From Campylobacter sp. W0018 (GTDB lineage Bacteria; Campylobacterota; Campylobacteria; Campylobacterales; Campylobacteraceae), in NCBI GenBank assembly GCA_020135845.1, contig JACHTQ010000007.1:1-64000 (forward strand): 64,000 bases of DNA, given 5' to 3'. The first letter of the stretch is position 1. The number at the start of each line of letters is the position of its first letter. Positions 19,411 to 28,988 of this stretch are shown piece after piece. The notes beneath the pieces were generated by a model. It had not been told where the DNA came from. It worked only from the letters and a program-made list of their open reading frames with translations, and did no database searches. The translations under genes and the position numbers were made by a program.

Positions 19411-19977
19411 ATGAAAAAAATTATTTTATTATTATTTTTTTTAGGAAATATTTGGGCTTTAAATTTAAACGATATCCCAAATACTATGCAAAATAACATT
19501 GATAAAAGTTTGAATTTTTTAAAAACTCAAAAAGATAAAACTTTAGTTGCAAATCAAATTTTTAAGCTCTTTGATGATATTATTGATTATAAACTTATGG
19601 CAAAACTTAGTCTTTCGAAAAACTATGATAAACTTAGCAAGAAAGAGCAAGAAGAATTTTCAAAAGCTTTTGAACAAAGTCTTAAAAAAAGTTTCACTGA
19701 TAAATTAAGTCTCTATAAAGATCAAATTTTAAAAGTAAAAAACGGAGAACTTAAAAATGAAAAAAGATATTTTCTTACAACTTCTATTGTGGATGATGGA
19801 GAAGAAAAAAATATTATTTTCAAATTTTACAACAATGATAATAATTGGCTAATTTATGATGTTGACGTATTAGGAGTAAGTATTATTCAGACCTATCGCT
19901 CCCAATTTGGAGACATTTTATCGAGTGAAGGATTTAAAACTTTATTGCAAAAACTCAAAAGCATCACCATTAAATAA
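19411..19977 (+). CDS. mlaC: MlaC-like periplasmic phospholipid-binding protein
   Basis: MlaC carries phospholipids between the two membranes. The 188-residue product has a signal peptide (KKIILLLFFLGNIWA), then the family layout with the KIFKLFDDIIDYKLMAKLSL-like core and a DGEEKNIIFKFYNNDNNWLIYDVDVLG section (about 130-155, partly quoted), and the typical C-terminal YRSQFGDIL. AAGGAA precedes the ATG. The stop codon is directly followed by the ATG of the next gene with no gap, so translation is coupled. Confidence 0.87.
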   Translation: MKKIILLLFFLGNIWALNLNDIPNTMQNNIDKSLNFLKTQKDKTLVANQIFKLFDDIIDYKLMAKLSLSKNYDKLSKKEQEEFSKAFEQSLKKSFTDKLSLYKDQILKVKNGELKNEKRYFLTTSIVDDGEEKNIIFKFYNNDNNWLIYDVDVLGVSIIQTYRSQFGDILSSEGFKTLLQKLKSITIK

Positions 19978-22452
19978 ATGCTTTCAAAATTTTTAAAACT
20001 GATTATTTCTTACCCAAAAACTACCTTTTTGGGAACTTTTTTTATATGTCTACTTCTTAGTTTTTTTGCTTTTAAAATAAGTGTTGATGCAAGTGCTGAG
20101 AGTTTATTACTTGAAGATGATATCGATTTAAAAACTTTTAGAGAAATTTCAAAACATTATAAAAATGATAATTTTTTAATTCTTGCTTTCAAACCTCAAG
20201 ATGAAAATCTTTTCTCAAAAACAAATTTATCTAAATTGCAAAAACTTCATAATGATTTAGAAAAAGCGCCTTTGGTTGAACGCGTTTTTAGTATCATCAA
20301 TGCGCCTTTATTGCAAAGCTCTGAAAACACAGATCTTAAAGAGCTTTTAAAAAATATACCCGATATACAAAGCAAAGACATCAATCAAACAAAAGTAAAA
20401 AATGAAATTTTAAACAATCCTTTTTATAAAAATAATATTATTTCAAAAAATGGAAAAATCGCAGGAATTGTCATTTATCTAAAAACAGATTATATTTACA
20501 ATGAACTTATAGAAAAAAGAGATTTAGCTAAAAATGAAAAAGAAAAAAATGCTATTCGTTTAGCGATTAAAAAACATCAAGATCAGCAAAAAATTCTCAA
20601 TAAACAAAACTTAGATTTTATAAAAAATATCATAAAAAAATACGAAACTAACCAAGATAAACTTTATCTTGGTGGTGTCAGCATGATAGCTGATGATATG
20701 ATCACCTATATAAAATCCGATCTTTTAATCTATGGAGTTTCTTTAGTTTTTTTATTAGCAATTGCATTGTATTATTTTTTTAAAACTTGGCGTTTTGTTC
20801 TTTTGCCTCTTTTTATATGTTTTATCAGTTTGAGTGCAGCAAGTGGAGTATTTGCTCTTTTAAATTTTCAAATCACGGTTATTTCTTCTAACTACGTTGC
20901 TCTAGTTTTAATTATAACTTTAAGTGTAGTCATACATTTAATCACTCATTTTATAGAAATCTCCCAAACCTACCCGAATGCAAAAATTCAACGCCTTGTG
21001 CTTCAAACCTTACTGGCCAAAGCAAAACCTAGCCTTTATGCTATAGTTACGACCATGATAGGCTTTTTTTCTCTTATATTTTCAAATATAGAGCCTATTA
21101 TAAAATTAGGCATTATGATGAGTGTGGGCATTGGTTTGGCTTTGATTTTTAGCTATTTATTTTTAGCAAGTATTCTAGTTTTACTCAAACCAAAGCAATA
21201 TCACAAAAAAGAATTTAAATTCAATCTTTTAGAATTTTGTGCAAAAATAAGTCTTGATCCAAAAAAACGTTATATTATTTATGGAATTTCTTGTGTAGCA
21301 ATTTTAGTATCCTTATTTGGAATTTCTAAACTAAGGGTTGAAAATTCTTTTGTAAATTATTTTAGAGATGGTAGTGAGATTAAAAAAGGTTTGCTTGTTA
21401 TTGATAAAAATTTAGGTGGAACCTTGCCTCTAGATGTAATCATACGTTTTAAAAACAATCAAACAAATATCGACTCAAATAACACTTTAGATAGTTTTGA
21501 AGATGAATTTGAAAATTTAGAAAAAAAAGATACCTACTGGTTTAATTCTCAAAAAACACGTATTGCTAAAAAAGTTCATGAATTTTTAGAACATCAAAAA
21601 TTCGTTGGCTCAGTTCTCAGTTTAAATAGTCTTTTAATTTTAGGTAAAAATATCAATCATGGCGAGGATTTAGATGATTTTGCATTAGCATTCTTAAATG
21701 AAAATTTACCTCAAAAATTCAAACAAGATCTTATTTCTCCTTTTGTTAATATAAAAAACAATGAATTAAGATTTACAATGCGTATTGTTGATTCTGATCC
21801 AAATTTAAGGCGTAATGAATTTTTAATAAAACTTAATGAAAATTTACACAAACTTTTAAAAAATGATGATGTGCAAATACAAATCACAGGCATTATGGTG
21901 CTTTACAATAATATGCTTCAAAGTCTTTTTTCTTCGCAATTTGATACACTTATATTTGTTATACTAGCCATTTTTATTCTTTTTATCTTTGTTTTTCGTG
22001 ATTTAAAATTTTCCATTATAGCTATACTCGTTAATGTCATTCCTTTGAGTGTTGTTTTTGCTTTAATGGGGCTGTGCCAAATTCCTCTTGATATGATGAG
22101 TATTACAATAGCTGCTATTGCTATAGGTATTGGAGTTGATGATGCCATTCATTATATCTATCGTTTTAAAGAGGAAATCAAAAACAAAAGTATTGAAGAG
22201 GCTATAATTAATTCTCATCTTAGTATAGGATCAGCGCTTTATTATACTACTATAAGCATAGTATTGGGATTTAGTATTATGATGAGCAGTAATTTTATTC
22301 CTACAATTTATTTTGGAGTTTTAACGGTATTTGTGATGATTTTACTTTTAAGTGGGAGTTTATTTTTACTCCCTAGCTTTTTAATCAGTGTTTATTCTAA
22401 GAAAGCCAAGCTTGAAAACCAACATAAACAACATAAATTAAAACAACAATGA
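19978..22452 (+). CDS. RND/MMPL family inner membrane transporter (lipid export type)
   Basis: The 824-residue product has the RND layout: one N-terminal helix, a large periplasmic domain (about 35-250), a block of five to six helices, a second periplasmic domain (about 440-635) and a last helix block. The second helix block holds AIAIGIGVDDAIHYIYRFKEE, the hopanoid/MMPL-type signature. Being fused in operon with MlaA and MlaC, it probably moves phospholipid between the periplasmic carrier and the inner membrane, in the role of MlaFEDB. That role is inferred; the family assignment is secure. Confidence 0.83.
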   Translation: MLSKFLKLIISYPKTTFLGTFFICLLLSFFAFKISVDASAESLLLEDDIDLKTFREISKHYKNDNFLILAFKPQDENLFSKTNLSKLQKLHNDLEKAPLVERVFSIINAPLLQSSENTDLKELLKNIPDIQSKDINQTKVKNEILNNPFYKNNIISKNGKIAGIVIYLKTDYIYNELIEKRDLAKNEKEKNAIRLAIKKHQDQQKILNKQNLDFIKNIIKKYETNQDKLYLGGVSMIADDMITYIKSDLLIYGVSLVFLLAIALYYFFKTWRFVLLPLFICFISLSAASGVFALLNFQITVISSNYVALVLIITLSVVIHLITHFIEISQTYPNAKIQRLVLQTLLAKAKPSLYAIVTTMIGFFSLIFSNIEPIIKLGIMMSVGIGLALIFSYLFLASILVLLKPKQYHKKEFKFNLLEFCAKISLDPKKRYIIYGISCVAILVSLFGISKLRVENSFVNYFRDGSEIKKGLLVIDKNLGGTLPLDVIIRFKNNQTNIDSNNTLDSFEDEFENLEKKDTYWFNSQKTRIAKKVHEFLEHQKFVGSVLSLNSLLILGKNINHGEDLDDFALAFLNENLPQKFKQDLISPFVNIKNNELRFTMRIVDSDPNLRRNEFLIKLNENLHKLLKNDDVQIQITGIMVLYNNMLQSLFSSQFDTLIFVILAIFILFIFVFRDLKFSIIAILVNVIPLSVVFALMGLCQIPLDMMSITIAAIAIGIGVDDAIHYIYRFKEEIKNKSIEEAIINSHLSIGSALYYTTISIVLGFSIMMSSNFIPTIYFGVLTVFVMILLLSGSLFLLPSFLISVYSKKAKLENQHKQHKLKQQ

Positions 22453-22473
22453 TCATGTATTTTATAAATTTCT

Positions 22474-23085
22474 TCATCTTTCTTTTTCCCTTTTAATCAT
22501 TTCCAAAATAATTAAAGCAAGATCCATGGCTTTAAATCTATGTGAAATTTTATTCTTTTTACTGGATTCAAGTTCAGCTAAAGTTTGCTTATAGCCTTTT
22601 GGAATGAAAAGACTATCATAACCAAAACCTTTATCTCCTTTTTCCTTATCGATAACTTTTCCATGCATACTTGCTTGAGTTACATATTCTCCATTTAAAG
22701 TCACTAAGGCAATGGCGGCTTTATAATGAGCTTTACTTTCACAAATGTTTAATTCTTTCATTTTAGAAAGTAGTTTTTCCCTATTACTCTTATCATCGCC
22801 TTTAGTACTAAAACGAGCAGAATAAATTCCAGGTTTTCCTCCTAAAGCATCAACGCAAATTCCACTATCATCGCTTAAAACAATGAAATCATTTTTCTGC
22901 TCTTGGCTTAAAGCATTAAAAACCGCTCTAGCTTTTATCAAAGCATTTTCTTTAAAGCTTTTGCCATTTTCTTCAATTTCAAAAGGCTCAAGAACGTCAC
23001 CAAAAGAATATAAAGAATAATCTTTTACCATGTCTTTAAATTCTAAAACTTTATGTACGTTATTTGTCGCCAAAAGAATTTTCAT
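22474..23085 (-). CDS. rdgB: RdgB, XTP/dITP pyrophosphatase
   Basis: This house-cleaning enzyme hydrolyses deaminated purine triphosphates (ITP, dITP, XTP) and prevents their incorporation. The 203 residues begin [16 protein letters not shown], the family N-terminus, and include [21 protein letters not shown] (about 66-86, partly quoted) and KGFGYDSLF (about 147-155), SHRFKA near the end. I place the start at ATG 23085, preceded by AAGGA, rather than a further upstream ATG that adds 22 non-conserved residues. It is convergent to the MMPL gene. Confidence 0.94.
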   Translation of the reverse strand: MKILLATNNVHKVLEFKDMVKDYSLYSFGDVLEPFEIEENGKSFKENALIKARAVFNALSQEQKNDFIVLSDDSGICVDALGGKPGIYSARFSTKGDDKSNREKLLSKMKELNICESKAHYKAAIALVTLNGEYVTQASMHGKVIDKEKGDKGFGYDSLFIPKGYKQTLAELESSKKNKISHRFKAMDLALIILEMIKREKER

Positions 23086-23234
23086 ATCTATCCTTTCTTT
23101 TTTAGCCATAAAAACTTTGAAAAGTCTAGCATAATTTTTAAAAGCATACAAGAAAAATATCGTATAAAATTAAAAATAAGTTAATCTAAATGATAGTAAA
23201 ATTATCTCAATTTAAAATATTTAGAAAGGTAACA

Positions 23235-24530
23235 ATGTTAAATAATGTTTTAGCTTTATCATTTATAATTGGAACTAGATTTTTTGGGCTTTTCATTGTT
23301 TTACCTGTCTTAAGTCTTTATACTTTAAAATTAGAACACGCAAATGAATTTTTAGTAGGTTTTTTGGTAGGAATTTATTCTCTTACGCAAATGATTTTGC
23401 AAATGCCTTTTGGAATTTTAAGTGATAAAATAGGTCGTAAAAAAACAATGCTTATAGGACTTTTAGTCTTTATCGTGGGTTCTTTAATCTGTGCCTTTTC
23501 TCATGATATTTATATGATGCTATTAGGCAGAATGCTTCAAGGTGCTGGAGCTATTGGCGGTGTCGCTACGGCTATGATTAGCGATTTTATCACGGAAGAA
23601 AATCGTGGCAAAGCTATGGCCATCATGGGTTCTTTCATAGGTCTTAGTTTTGCGAGTTCTATGATTATTTCCCCTTTAATGAGTGCAAAATGGGGCTTAT
23701 CTAGTCTTTTTTATTTGAGTGCAGCTTTATCGGTTTTATGCATTGTTTTGCTTTATAGCGTTGTTCCAAAAGAAAATAAAATCACTCATCACAATCAAAA
23801 AACACCTTTTTTACATCTTATTAGACAAAAAAATTTAGCTCTGATGAATATTACAAATTGTATGCAAAAAATGCTTATGAGTATAGCGTTTTTAAGCATA
23901 CCTATTATTTTAGTTAAACACTTAGGTTTTCATGAAAATAAACTTTGGGCTGTTTATACGCCTTCTATGATTGCAGGATTTATTGCTATGGGATTTGCTG
24001 GAAGTTTAGGAGAAAAAAAAGGATTAGCTAAACAAATTTTATTACTTGGTGTGGTATTTTTTATTTTTTCTTATATTCTTTTTAGTTTTTCTAATTCTAT
24101 TAATCTTTTTATTGTTGCTATTGTCATATTTTTTATTGGATTTAATTTGCATGAACCTATTATGCAAAGTTGTGCGTCAAAATTTTGTAAAGTCCATGAA
24201 AAAGGCGCAGCATTAGGTCTTTTTAATGCCTTTGGTTATGCAGGAAGTTTTATAGGTGGCTCTATTGGTGGAATATTTTTACATCTTAATCAATTAAATC
24301 TTTTAACAACTATCTTAGTTGTTTTAGCTATTTTTTGGCTAATTGGTCTCTTTTTCTTAAAAAATCCATCCGAATTTAAAAATATTTATCTACCTTTAAA
24401 TACATCTTTAGATTTAAAAGAATTTGGTAAAAATATAGGGGTTTTTGATATTTATAAAAATTCCAAAAATTTAATTATTAAATTTGACAGCAAAATTACA
24501 AATGAAGAAAGTTTAAAGGCTAAAATTTAA
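23235..24530 (+). CDS. cmeG: MFS multidrug efflux transporter (CmeG-like)
   Basis: This 431-residue, 12-helix major facilitator corresponds by position to Cj1375, reported as the multidrug exporter CmeG in C. jejuni. The MFS motif between helices 2 and 3 reads GILSDKIGRKKTMLIG, and helices 4-5 show LGRMLQGAGAIGGVATAMISD (partly quoted), typical of drug-proton antiporters. The ATG at 23235 follows AAAGG; an upstream in-frame ATG at 23190 lacks a ribosome site. The last 11 bases overlap the convergent lipoprotein gene. NCTC 11168 has Cj1376 next; it is absent. Confidence 0.85.
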   Translation: MLNNVLALSFIIGTRFFGLFIVLPVLSLYTLKLEHANEFLVGFLVGIYSLTQMILQMPFGILSDKIGRKKTMLIGLLVFIVGSLICAFSHDIYMMLLGRMLQGAGAIGGVATAMISDFITEENRGKAMAIMGSFIGLSFASSMIISPLMSAKWGLSSLFYLSAALSVLCIVLLYSVVPKENKITHHNQKTPFLHLIRQKNLALMNITNCMQKMLMSIAFLSIPIILVKHLGFHENKLWAVYTPSMIAGFIAMGFAGSLGEKKGLAKQILLLGVVFFIFSYILFSFSNSINLFIVAIVIFFIGFNLHEPIMQSCASKFCKVHEKGAALGLFNAFGYAGSFIGGSIGGIFLHLNQLNLLTTILVVLAIFWLIGLFFLKNPSEFKNIYLPLNTSLDLKEFGKNIGVFDIYKNSKNLIIKFDSKITNEESLKAKI

Positions 24531-25044
24531 AATAGAAAAAACTCGCAATTTGATTGAGAATTTTATCTTCTAATGAAGCTTGACAACGCTCTTTATTTGC
24601 CAAATACGCTGTTCTAGCGATTAAGCTTGTTCTTTGGATTTTACCATTTTTAACAATCTCTATATTTAATTGCATGCTATAATAATTCTCAACAAGCCAC
24701 TCTCTTTGGCTTTCTAAAGGATCAAGATCATAAAAAAAGCTAGCTGAAGTGCTTATCCTTTGTGCATAAGAATGTTTTTTCATATCCACAAGATTGAGAT
24801 AAATTTTATATGTTGGATTTTGATTGCTTTGCGTAAGTCCTAAATTTTGCAATTTATTGGCTAATTTATACTCTAGCTCACTTTTAATTTTACTTGGATT
24901 TTGAAAAAGAATTTCAAAAGTTTCATTAGGATGCGCTTGAAGAAATATGCCTTCATTATTGGTTTGTATAGAGCTTTCAACAAAAGTAGAATTAGCACAG
25001 GCACTCATAAAGAATGCCAAAAAGATAAAAATAAAAATTTTCAT
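24520..25044 (-). CDS. Putative lipoprotein (Cj1381-like)
   Basis: The 174-residue product has a lipoprotein signal peptide (FIFIFLAFFMSAC), with the lipidated Cys at about residue 16. The mature part has alternating hydrophobic segments and a VEN(Y/M)YSMQLNIEIVKNGKIQR stretch resembling secreted FlgP/LPP20-like beta-alpha folds, but I cannot assign a family. Its start overlaps the end of the DsbC-like gene by 4 bases (ATGA), so the two are coupled. It is the last gene of a leftward block selA-selB-dsbC-like-lipoprotein. Confidence 0.78.
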   Translation of the reverse strand: MKIFIFIFLAFFMSACANSTFVESSIQTNNEGIFLQAHPNETFEILFQNPSKIKSELEYKLANKLQNLGLTQSNQNPTYKIYLNLVDMKKHSYAQRISTSASFFYDLDPLESQREWLVENYYSMQLNIEIVKNGKIQRTSLIARTAYLANKERCQASLEDKILNQIASFFYFKF

Positions 25045-25751
25045 TTTATGATAGTTGGCGTAGCGCTAAGCCCTAAAGCACGATATTTTTCATAAAGAGA
25101 GAATATCTGTTTTAATTCAGCATCACTCACTTTTGGATAATTTTTTATATTTGGATCATAATATTTCTTTAAAATTGCTATTTTTTCATCATCATTTTTA
25201 GCTTTTTTAACTTCTTTGTAAATGAGTGCGGATTTTTCAAAAGCTGATTTTCCATGCACTGGAGTTAAAATATAATTGATTTGATAATTTTTAAGCTCAT
25301 CTTTAATTTGCTCTAATTGCTCTCTACAAAAAGGACATTCTGGGTCAGAGAATACATATATTGCAGGTTTATTTTTATCGCCCATGGTAATGACCATTTT
25401 TTCCTTTTGTGCTACAGGTTTGGCATTTTTGGAAAAATGTTCTCTAGCTTCTTGAAATTTCTTCATTTCATATTCTTGAGCATAAGAAGTTCTTGTTTTT
25501 ATATCAATAATATCAGGAACTATAATATTATCTTTTGTAAAAAGAATTTGATCTTGAGTTTGACCATCAACACTCACACTAACAATTACGCTTTCAAATC
25601 CTGTATTTCCAACTTTTTGACGATCTTTCACACTTACAGTAGCATTTGGAAACCGCATTTTGATATTTTTTGAATAAAAATCACTGATTTCACTATTGCT
25701 TGCAGCAAATAAAGATGCTGAACAAGCTAAAATTAAGCTTAATTTTCTCAT
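25041..25751 (-). CDS. DsbC/DsbG-like periplasmic thiol-disulfide protein
   Basis: The 236-residue product has a signal peptide (residues 1-17) and a thioredoxin fold, with the redox motif CPFC (Cys139, Cys142) in FSDPECPFCREQ and the cis-Pro region ATPTIIK at the C-terminus. It resembles DsbC/DsbG isomerases with an N-terminal dimerisation part (about 20-105), and corresponds to Cj1380. It probably reshuffles or reduces periplasmic disulfides; no specific client is visible. It lies 46 bp downstream of selB. Confidence 0.84.
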   Translation of the reverse strand: MRKLSLILACSASLFAASNSEISDFYSKNIKMRFPNATVSVKDRQKVGNTGFESVIVSVSVDGQTQDQILFTKDNIIVPDIIDIKTRTSYAQEYEMKKFQEAREHFSKNAKPVAQKEKMVITMGDKNKPAIYVFSDPECPFCREQLEQIKDELKNYQINYILTPVHGKSAFEKSALIYKEVKKAKNDDEKIAILKKYYDPNIKNYPKVSDAELKQIFSLYEKYRALGLSATPTIIK

Positions 25752-25797
25752 TCATCTTCCTTAAAAATAAAATATAGATTTATTGTATAATGATTTT

Positions 25798-27603
25798 CTA
25801 AATACTTGTTTTTAAAAATCTTTTTTCCTCTTTTTTTTGCACTCTTTTATCTTTGTCTAGATACTCCAAATACGCTATTGCATATTTTCTTGATAGATGA
25901 AAAATTTCTTTCATTTTTTGTACATCAAGTTCTGTTGTTTGTAAAATTTTCAAACATTCTTGTATCATTTGATCTAAAGCTTTTTTTTCTACAAAAAGAT
26001 TATGAGAAAGTCTGATAACTAACTTTTCTTGAGTGAGTTTTTTTAAAATTTCATCGCCGCTTTTTCGATCAAGATCCAAATCTTCATAAAGATTGTAAGG
26101 AGCTTGGGGTTTGATGCCTTGTTTTTTTAATATTTCATAGAGCTCGTTATTATTTCTTTGTTTGAGTTTTTCAAAGTCAATCCCTTTTTTAAAATATATT
26201 CCATTTTTAAAATCGAGCAAATTTTGCATATTTTTAAGCCCAAATTCACAAAATTCCACACTCGCCCAAGAGATTCTCAAAGATAATGAAGTCGGAGAAA
26301 ACATAGCATAAGGATTTTTATCTAGTATAAAAATAATCATTTTTTTAAATTCATCCAAAGCTAAAAGATTATAAACATTGAGATTTTTTTCATCTACAAA
26401 AACCCCATTTAAATTTTTTGCCAAATCTAAAGCTTCTTTATGAAGTAATTTAAATCTTTGATAGCTAGAAAGCAAACCAAATCCCATTTTATGAATATCT
26501 TTTAAAAAGCTAAAAACCGCTTTAAAGTCTCTATTTTTAAGTAAAAATAATAATTTATTTTTTAGGTCTTTCTTTAAAGGCTCACTTACAGGATTTAAAA
26601 TTCTACCGCCTCCTACAATACGATTATTTTGAAGTAAGATAAATTTTTCATCAAAACATAAAAAAAGCTGCGTTTTAAAAACAAGATGGGTAAAAAATTC
26701 ATCATTGTCTAATTCTTTTAAAATTGTAAGCTTGCATTCTACACTTTTACTTCCTACGCAAAAAAGCATTTTTTCATTTTTTAATCCTCTTTTGGCTTTG
26801 ATTAAAACATCACATTCTAAAAATCCTTTAAAAACACCTTTCTTACTTAAAACAAAACCTTTTTTCAAATCTTTATGATCACAATTTAAACTCAATGCAA
26901 CACGATTAAAAGCTCTGATTTCTTTGCAATCTTGATCATGATTTTGTATATTTTTGATCAAAAGTTCTTTTTGGTTATCCAAGCAAATAATTTTTTCATT
27001 AACACTGATTTTTCCCTCATTTAAACTACCTGTAACAACAGTTCCTATGCCTTTGAGTGAAAAAATTCTATCTATATAATAACGGAAAATCAAATCATTA
27101 TTTGCATTTTTATCTTTTAAATTTAAAAGATAATCTTTTAAAACATCGATACTAGCTTGATATTTTATAGATGTGTAAAAAACATTTAATGGGGTAAAAT
27201 TTATTTTTTTTAAAATTTCTTGTCCGCGCTCCTTATAATTTTCGCATAAATCGCATTTGCTAAATACAATAATAATATCTTTAATTTCTAAAATTTCAAG
27301 CACTTCTAAATGCTCTATGCTTTGCTCTTTTAAACCTTCGTTAATATCAACAACAAACAAACAAGCACTAAAACCAAATGCTCCGCTAATCATAGTTTTA
27401 ACTAAATCTTTATGACCTGGAACATCGATAAAAGAAAAGTGTTTATCTTTTAATTTTAAATCCGAAAAACTTAGATTAATCGTAATTTGTCTTTCTTTTT
27501 CTTCTTTTAAATTATCTCCATCAAAGCCATTTAAAGCTTTAATTAAAGAAGTTTTTCCATGATCAATATGCCCTGCAGTTCCAATAAGTAAAGAATTCAT
27601 CAA
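25798..27603 (-). CDS. selB: SelB, selenocysteine-specific elongation factor
   Basis: SelB is the EF-Tu-like GTPase that delivers Sec-tRNA to UGA codons marked by a SECIS hairpin, needed here for formate dehydrogenase. The 601-residue product begins with a GTPase domain (GHIDHGKTS at 11-19, DVPGH near 61, KCDLC near 115), continues with beta-barrel domains, and ends with winged-helix repeats (about 430-590) that bind the SECIS RNA. Its ATG overlaps the selA stop by 4 bases (ATGA). No tRNA-Sec gene is visible in this window. Confidence 0.95.
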   Translation of the reverse strand: MMNSLLIGTAGHIDHGKTSLIKALNGFDGDNLKEEKERQITINLSFSDLKLKDKHFSFIDVPGHKDLVKTMISGAFGFSACLFVVDINEGLKEQSIEHLEVLEILEIKDIIIVFSKCDLCENYKERGQEILKKINFTPLNVFYTSIKYQASIDVLKDYLLNLKDKNANNDLIFRYYIDRIFSLKGIGTVVTGSLNEGKISVNEKIICLDNQKELLIKNIQNHDQDCKEIRAFNRVALSLNCDHKDLKKGFVLSKKGVFKGFLECDVLIKAKRGLKNEKMLFCVGSKSVECKLTILKELDNDEFFTHLVFKTQLFLCFDEKFILLQNNRIVGGGRILNPVSEPLKKDLKNKLLFLLKNRDFKAVFSFLKDIHKMGFGLLSSYQRFKLLHKEALDLAKNLNGVFVDEKNLNVYNLLALDEFKKMIIFILDKNPYAMFSPTSLSLRISWASVEFCEFGLKNMQNLLDFKNGIYFKKGIDFEKLKQRNNNELYEILKKQGIKPQAPYNLYEDLDLDRKSGDEILKKLTQEKLVIRLSHNLFVEKKALDQMIQECLKILQTTELDVQKMKEIFHLSRKYAIAYLEYLDKDKRVQKKEEKRFLKTSI

Positions 27604-28916
27604 TCTTCCATAGAATTAATCAATTGAATCAAAGTATCCAAATCACTTTCCCTAATCGTTCTAAAATCTAAAACAAAACTATCATTTTCGACGCGACCTA
27701 TGATATTTTTTTCTCTAAATTTTTCTTGCAATATTAAAGCCTTGCCCTTAAAAGATAAAACTCGACTTTCTAAAGTTCTATCAGGCATAGAGCCACCCCC
27801 GACTAAACTCTTGCTATTTTTAATTTCACTTTCAAATTTAATTCTTTGCTGCACCCACAAAGCTTTTTGCTCTATGTGTTTAATATCATCGTTTAAAAGT
27901 CTTAAAGTAGTGATTTTATTATAATCTTTTTCAAGATAAACCTTGAGTGTTTCATTAAGCAGTGCCAAAGTGATTTTATCTACTCTTAACATTCTTAAAA
28001 GCTGATTTTTTTTAATCTTCTCAATCAAATCTTTTTTTCCCAGTATAATCCCAGCCTGAACAGAACCAAAAAGTTTATCGCTACTAAAACTTAAAATATC
28101 ACAATTTTTAAGCACTTTTTTAATCATAGGTTCATTTTTTGCTAATTCTTTATTTAAATTTTCACACCATCCAGAACCCAAATCATAATAGGTTAAAATT
28201 CCTTTTTCTTTAGCTAATTTATCAAGCTCCACAATGCTTACATCGCTTTGAAAACCTATAAGGGCAAAATTTGATTTGTGTGTTTTTAACAGTAACTTTG
28301 TATTTTCATCGATAGCTTCTTCATAGTCTTTTAAATGCGTTTTATTGCTTGTTCCAACTTCCTTAAGCTTAACTCCAGCAGCCTTAATCACTTCAGGCAC
28401 ACGAAAACTCCCACCTATTTCGACCAACTCACCTCTAGAGCTAATAATTTCTTCATTAAAACAAAGAGAATTTAAAATCAAAAAAACCGCTGCAGCATTA
28501 TTATTTACCACTAAAGCATCTTCGCACTCAAAAAGCATTTTAAGTTTCTCAAGCACTAAAGCGTAGCGACTTCCTCTTTTGCCATTTTCTAAATCAAATT
28601 CAAGATTTACATAATTACAAATTTGATCCTTGCATTGATTAAAAATACTTTCATCAATCACACTTCTACCCAAATTTGTATGGATAATCACACCTGTAGC
28701 ATTGATTACACTTTGTAAATCTTTACGCAGATATTTTTTAATTTCTGATTTTATTTTTTCTAAAAGAATGCTTTTTTCACAGTTATTCTCACCCAAAGCC
28801 TTAAGATTGGCTACGATATTTTTGCAAAAATAAGCCCTTAAATAAAAAGGATACTCTTTTAAAGTTTCATCCTCGATTAAAGTTCCAATTTGTGGGAATT
28901 TTTTTATTTTGTCCAT
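27600..28916 (-). CDS. selA: SelA, L-seryl-tRNA(Sec) selenium transferase
   Basis: SelA converts Ser-tRNA(Sec) to Sec-tRNA(Sec) using selenophosphate, with PLP as cofactor. The 438-residue product shows INATGVIIHTNLGRS (about 71-85), the VVNNNAAAVFL motif near 136-146 and the PLP lysine in SFSSDKLFGS (Lys281). It is translationally coupled to selB. The operon is divergent from the polyferredoxin gene, with 72 bp between the starts. Confidence 0.96.
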   Translation of the reverse strand: MDKIKKFPQIGTLIEDETLKEYPFYLRAYFCKNIVANLKALGENNCEKSILLEKIKSEIKKYLRKDLQSVINATGVIIHTNLGRSVIDESIFNQCKDQICNYVNLEFDLENGKRGSRYALVLEKLKMLFECEDALVVNNNAAAVFLILNSLCFNEEIISSRGELVEIGGSFRVPEVIKAAGVKLKEVGTSNKTHLKDYEEAIDENTKLLLKTHKSNFALIGFQSDVSIVELDKLAKEKGILTYYDLGSGWCENLNKELAKNEPMIKKVLKNCDILSFSSDKLFGSVQAGIILGKKDLIEKIKKNQLLRMLRVDKITLALLNETLKVYLEKDYNKITTLRLLNDDIKHIEQKALWVQQRIKFESEIKNSKSLVGGGSMPDRTLESRVLSFKGKALILQEKFREKNIIGRVENDSFVLDFRTIRESDLDTLIQLINSMED

Positions 28917-28988
28917 CTTAAACCTTAAGAAAATATTTGGTTATTTTAACATAAAATTTAAAAAAATATTTTTTAGAGGAAAAACTTA

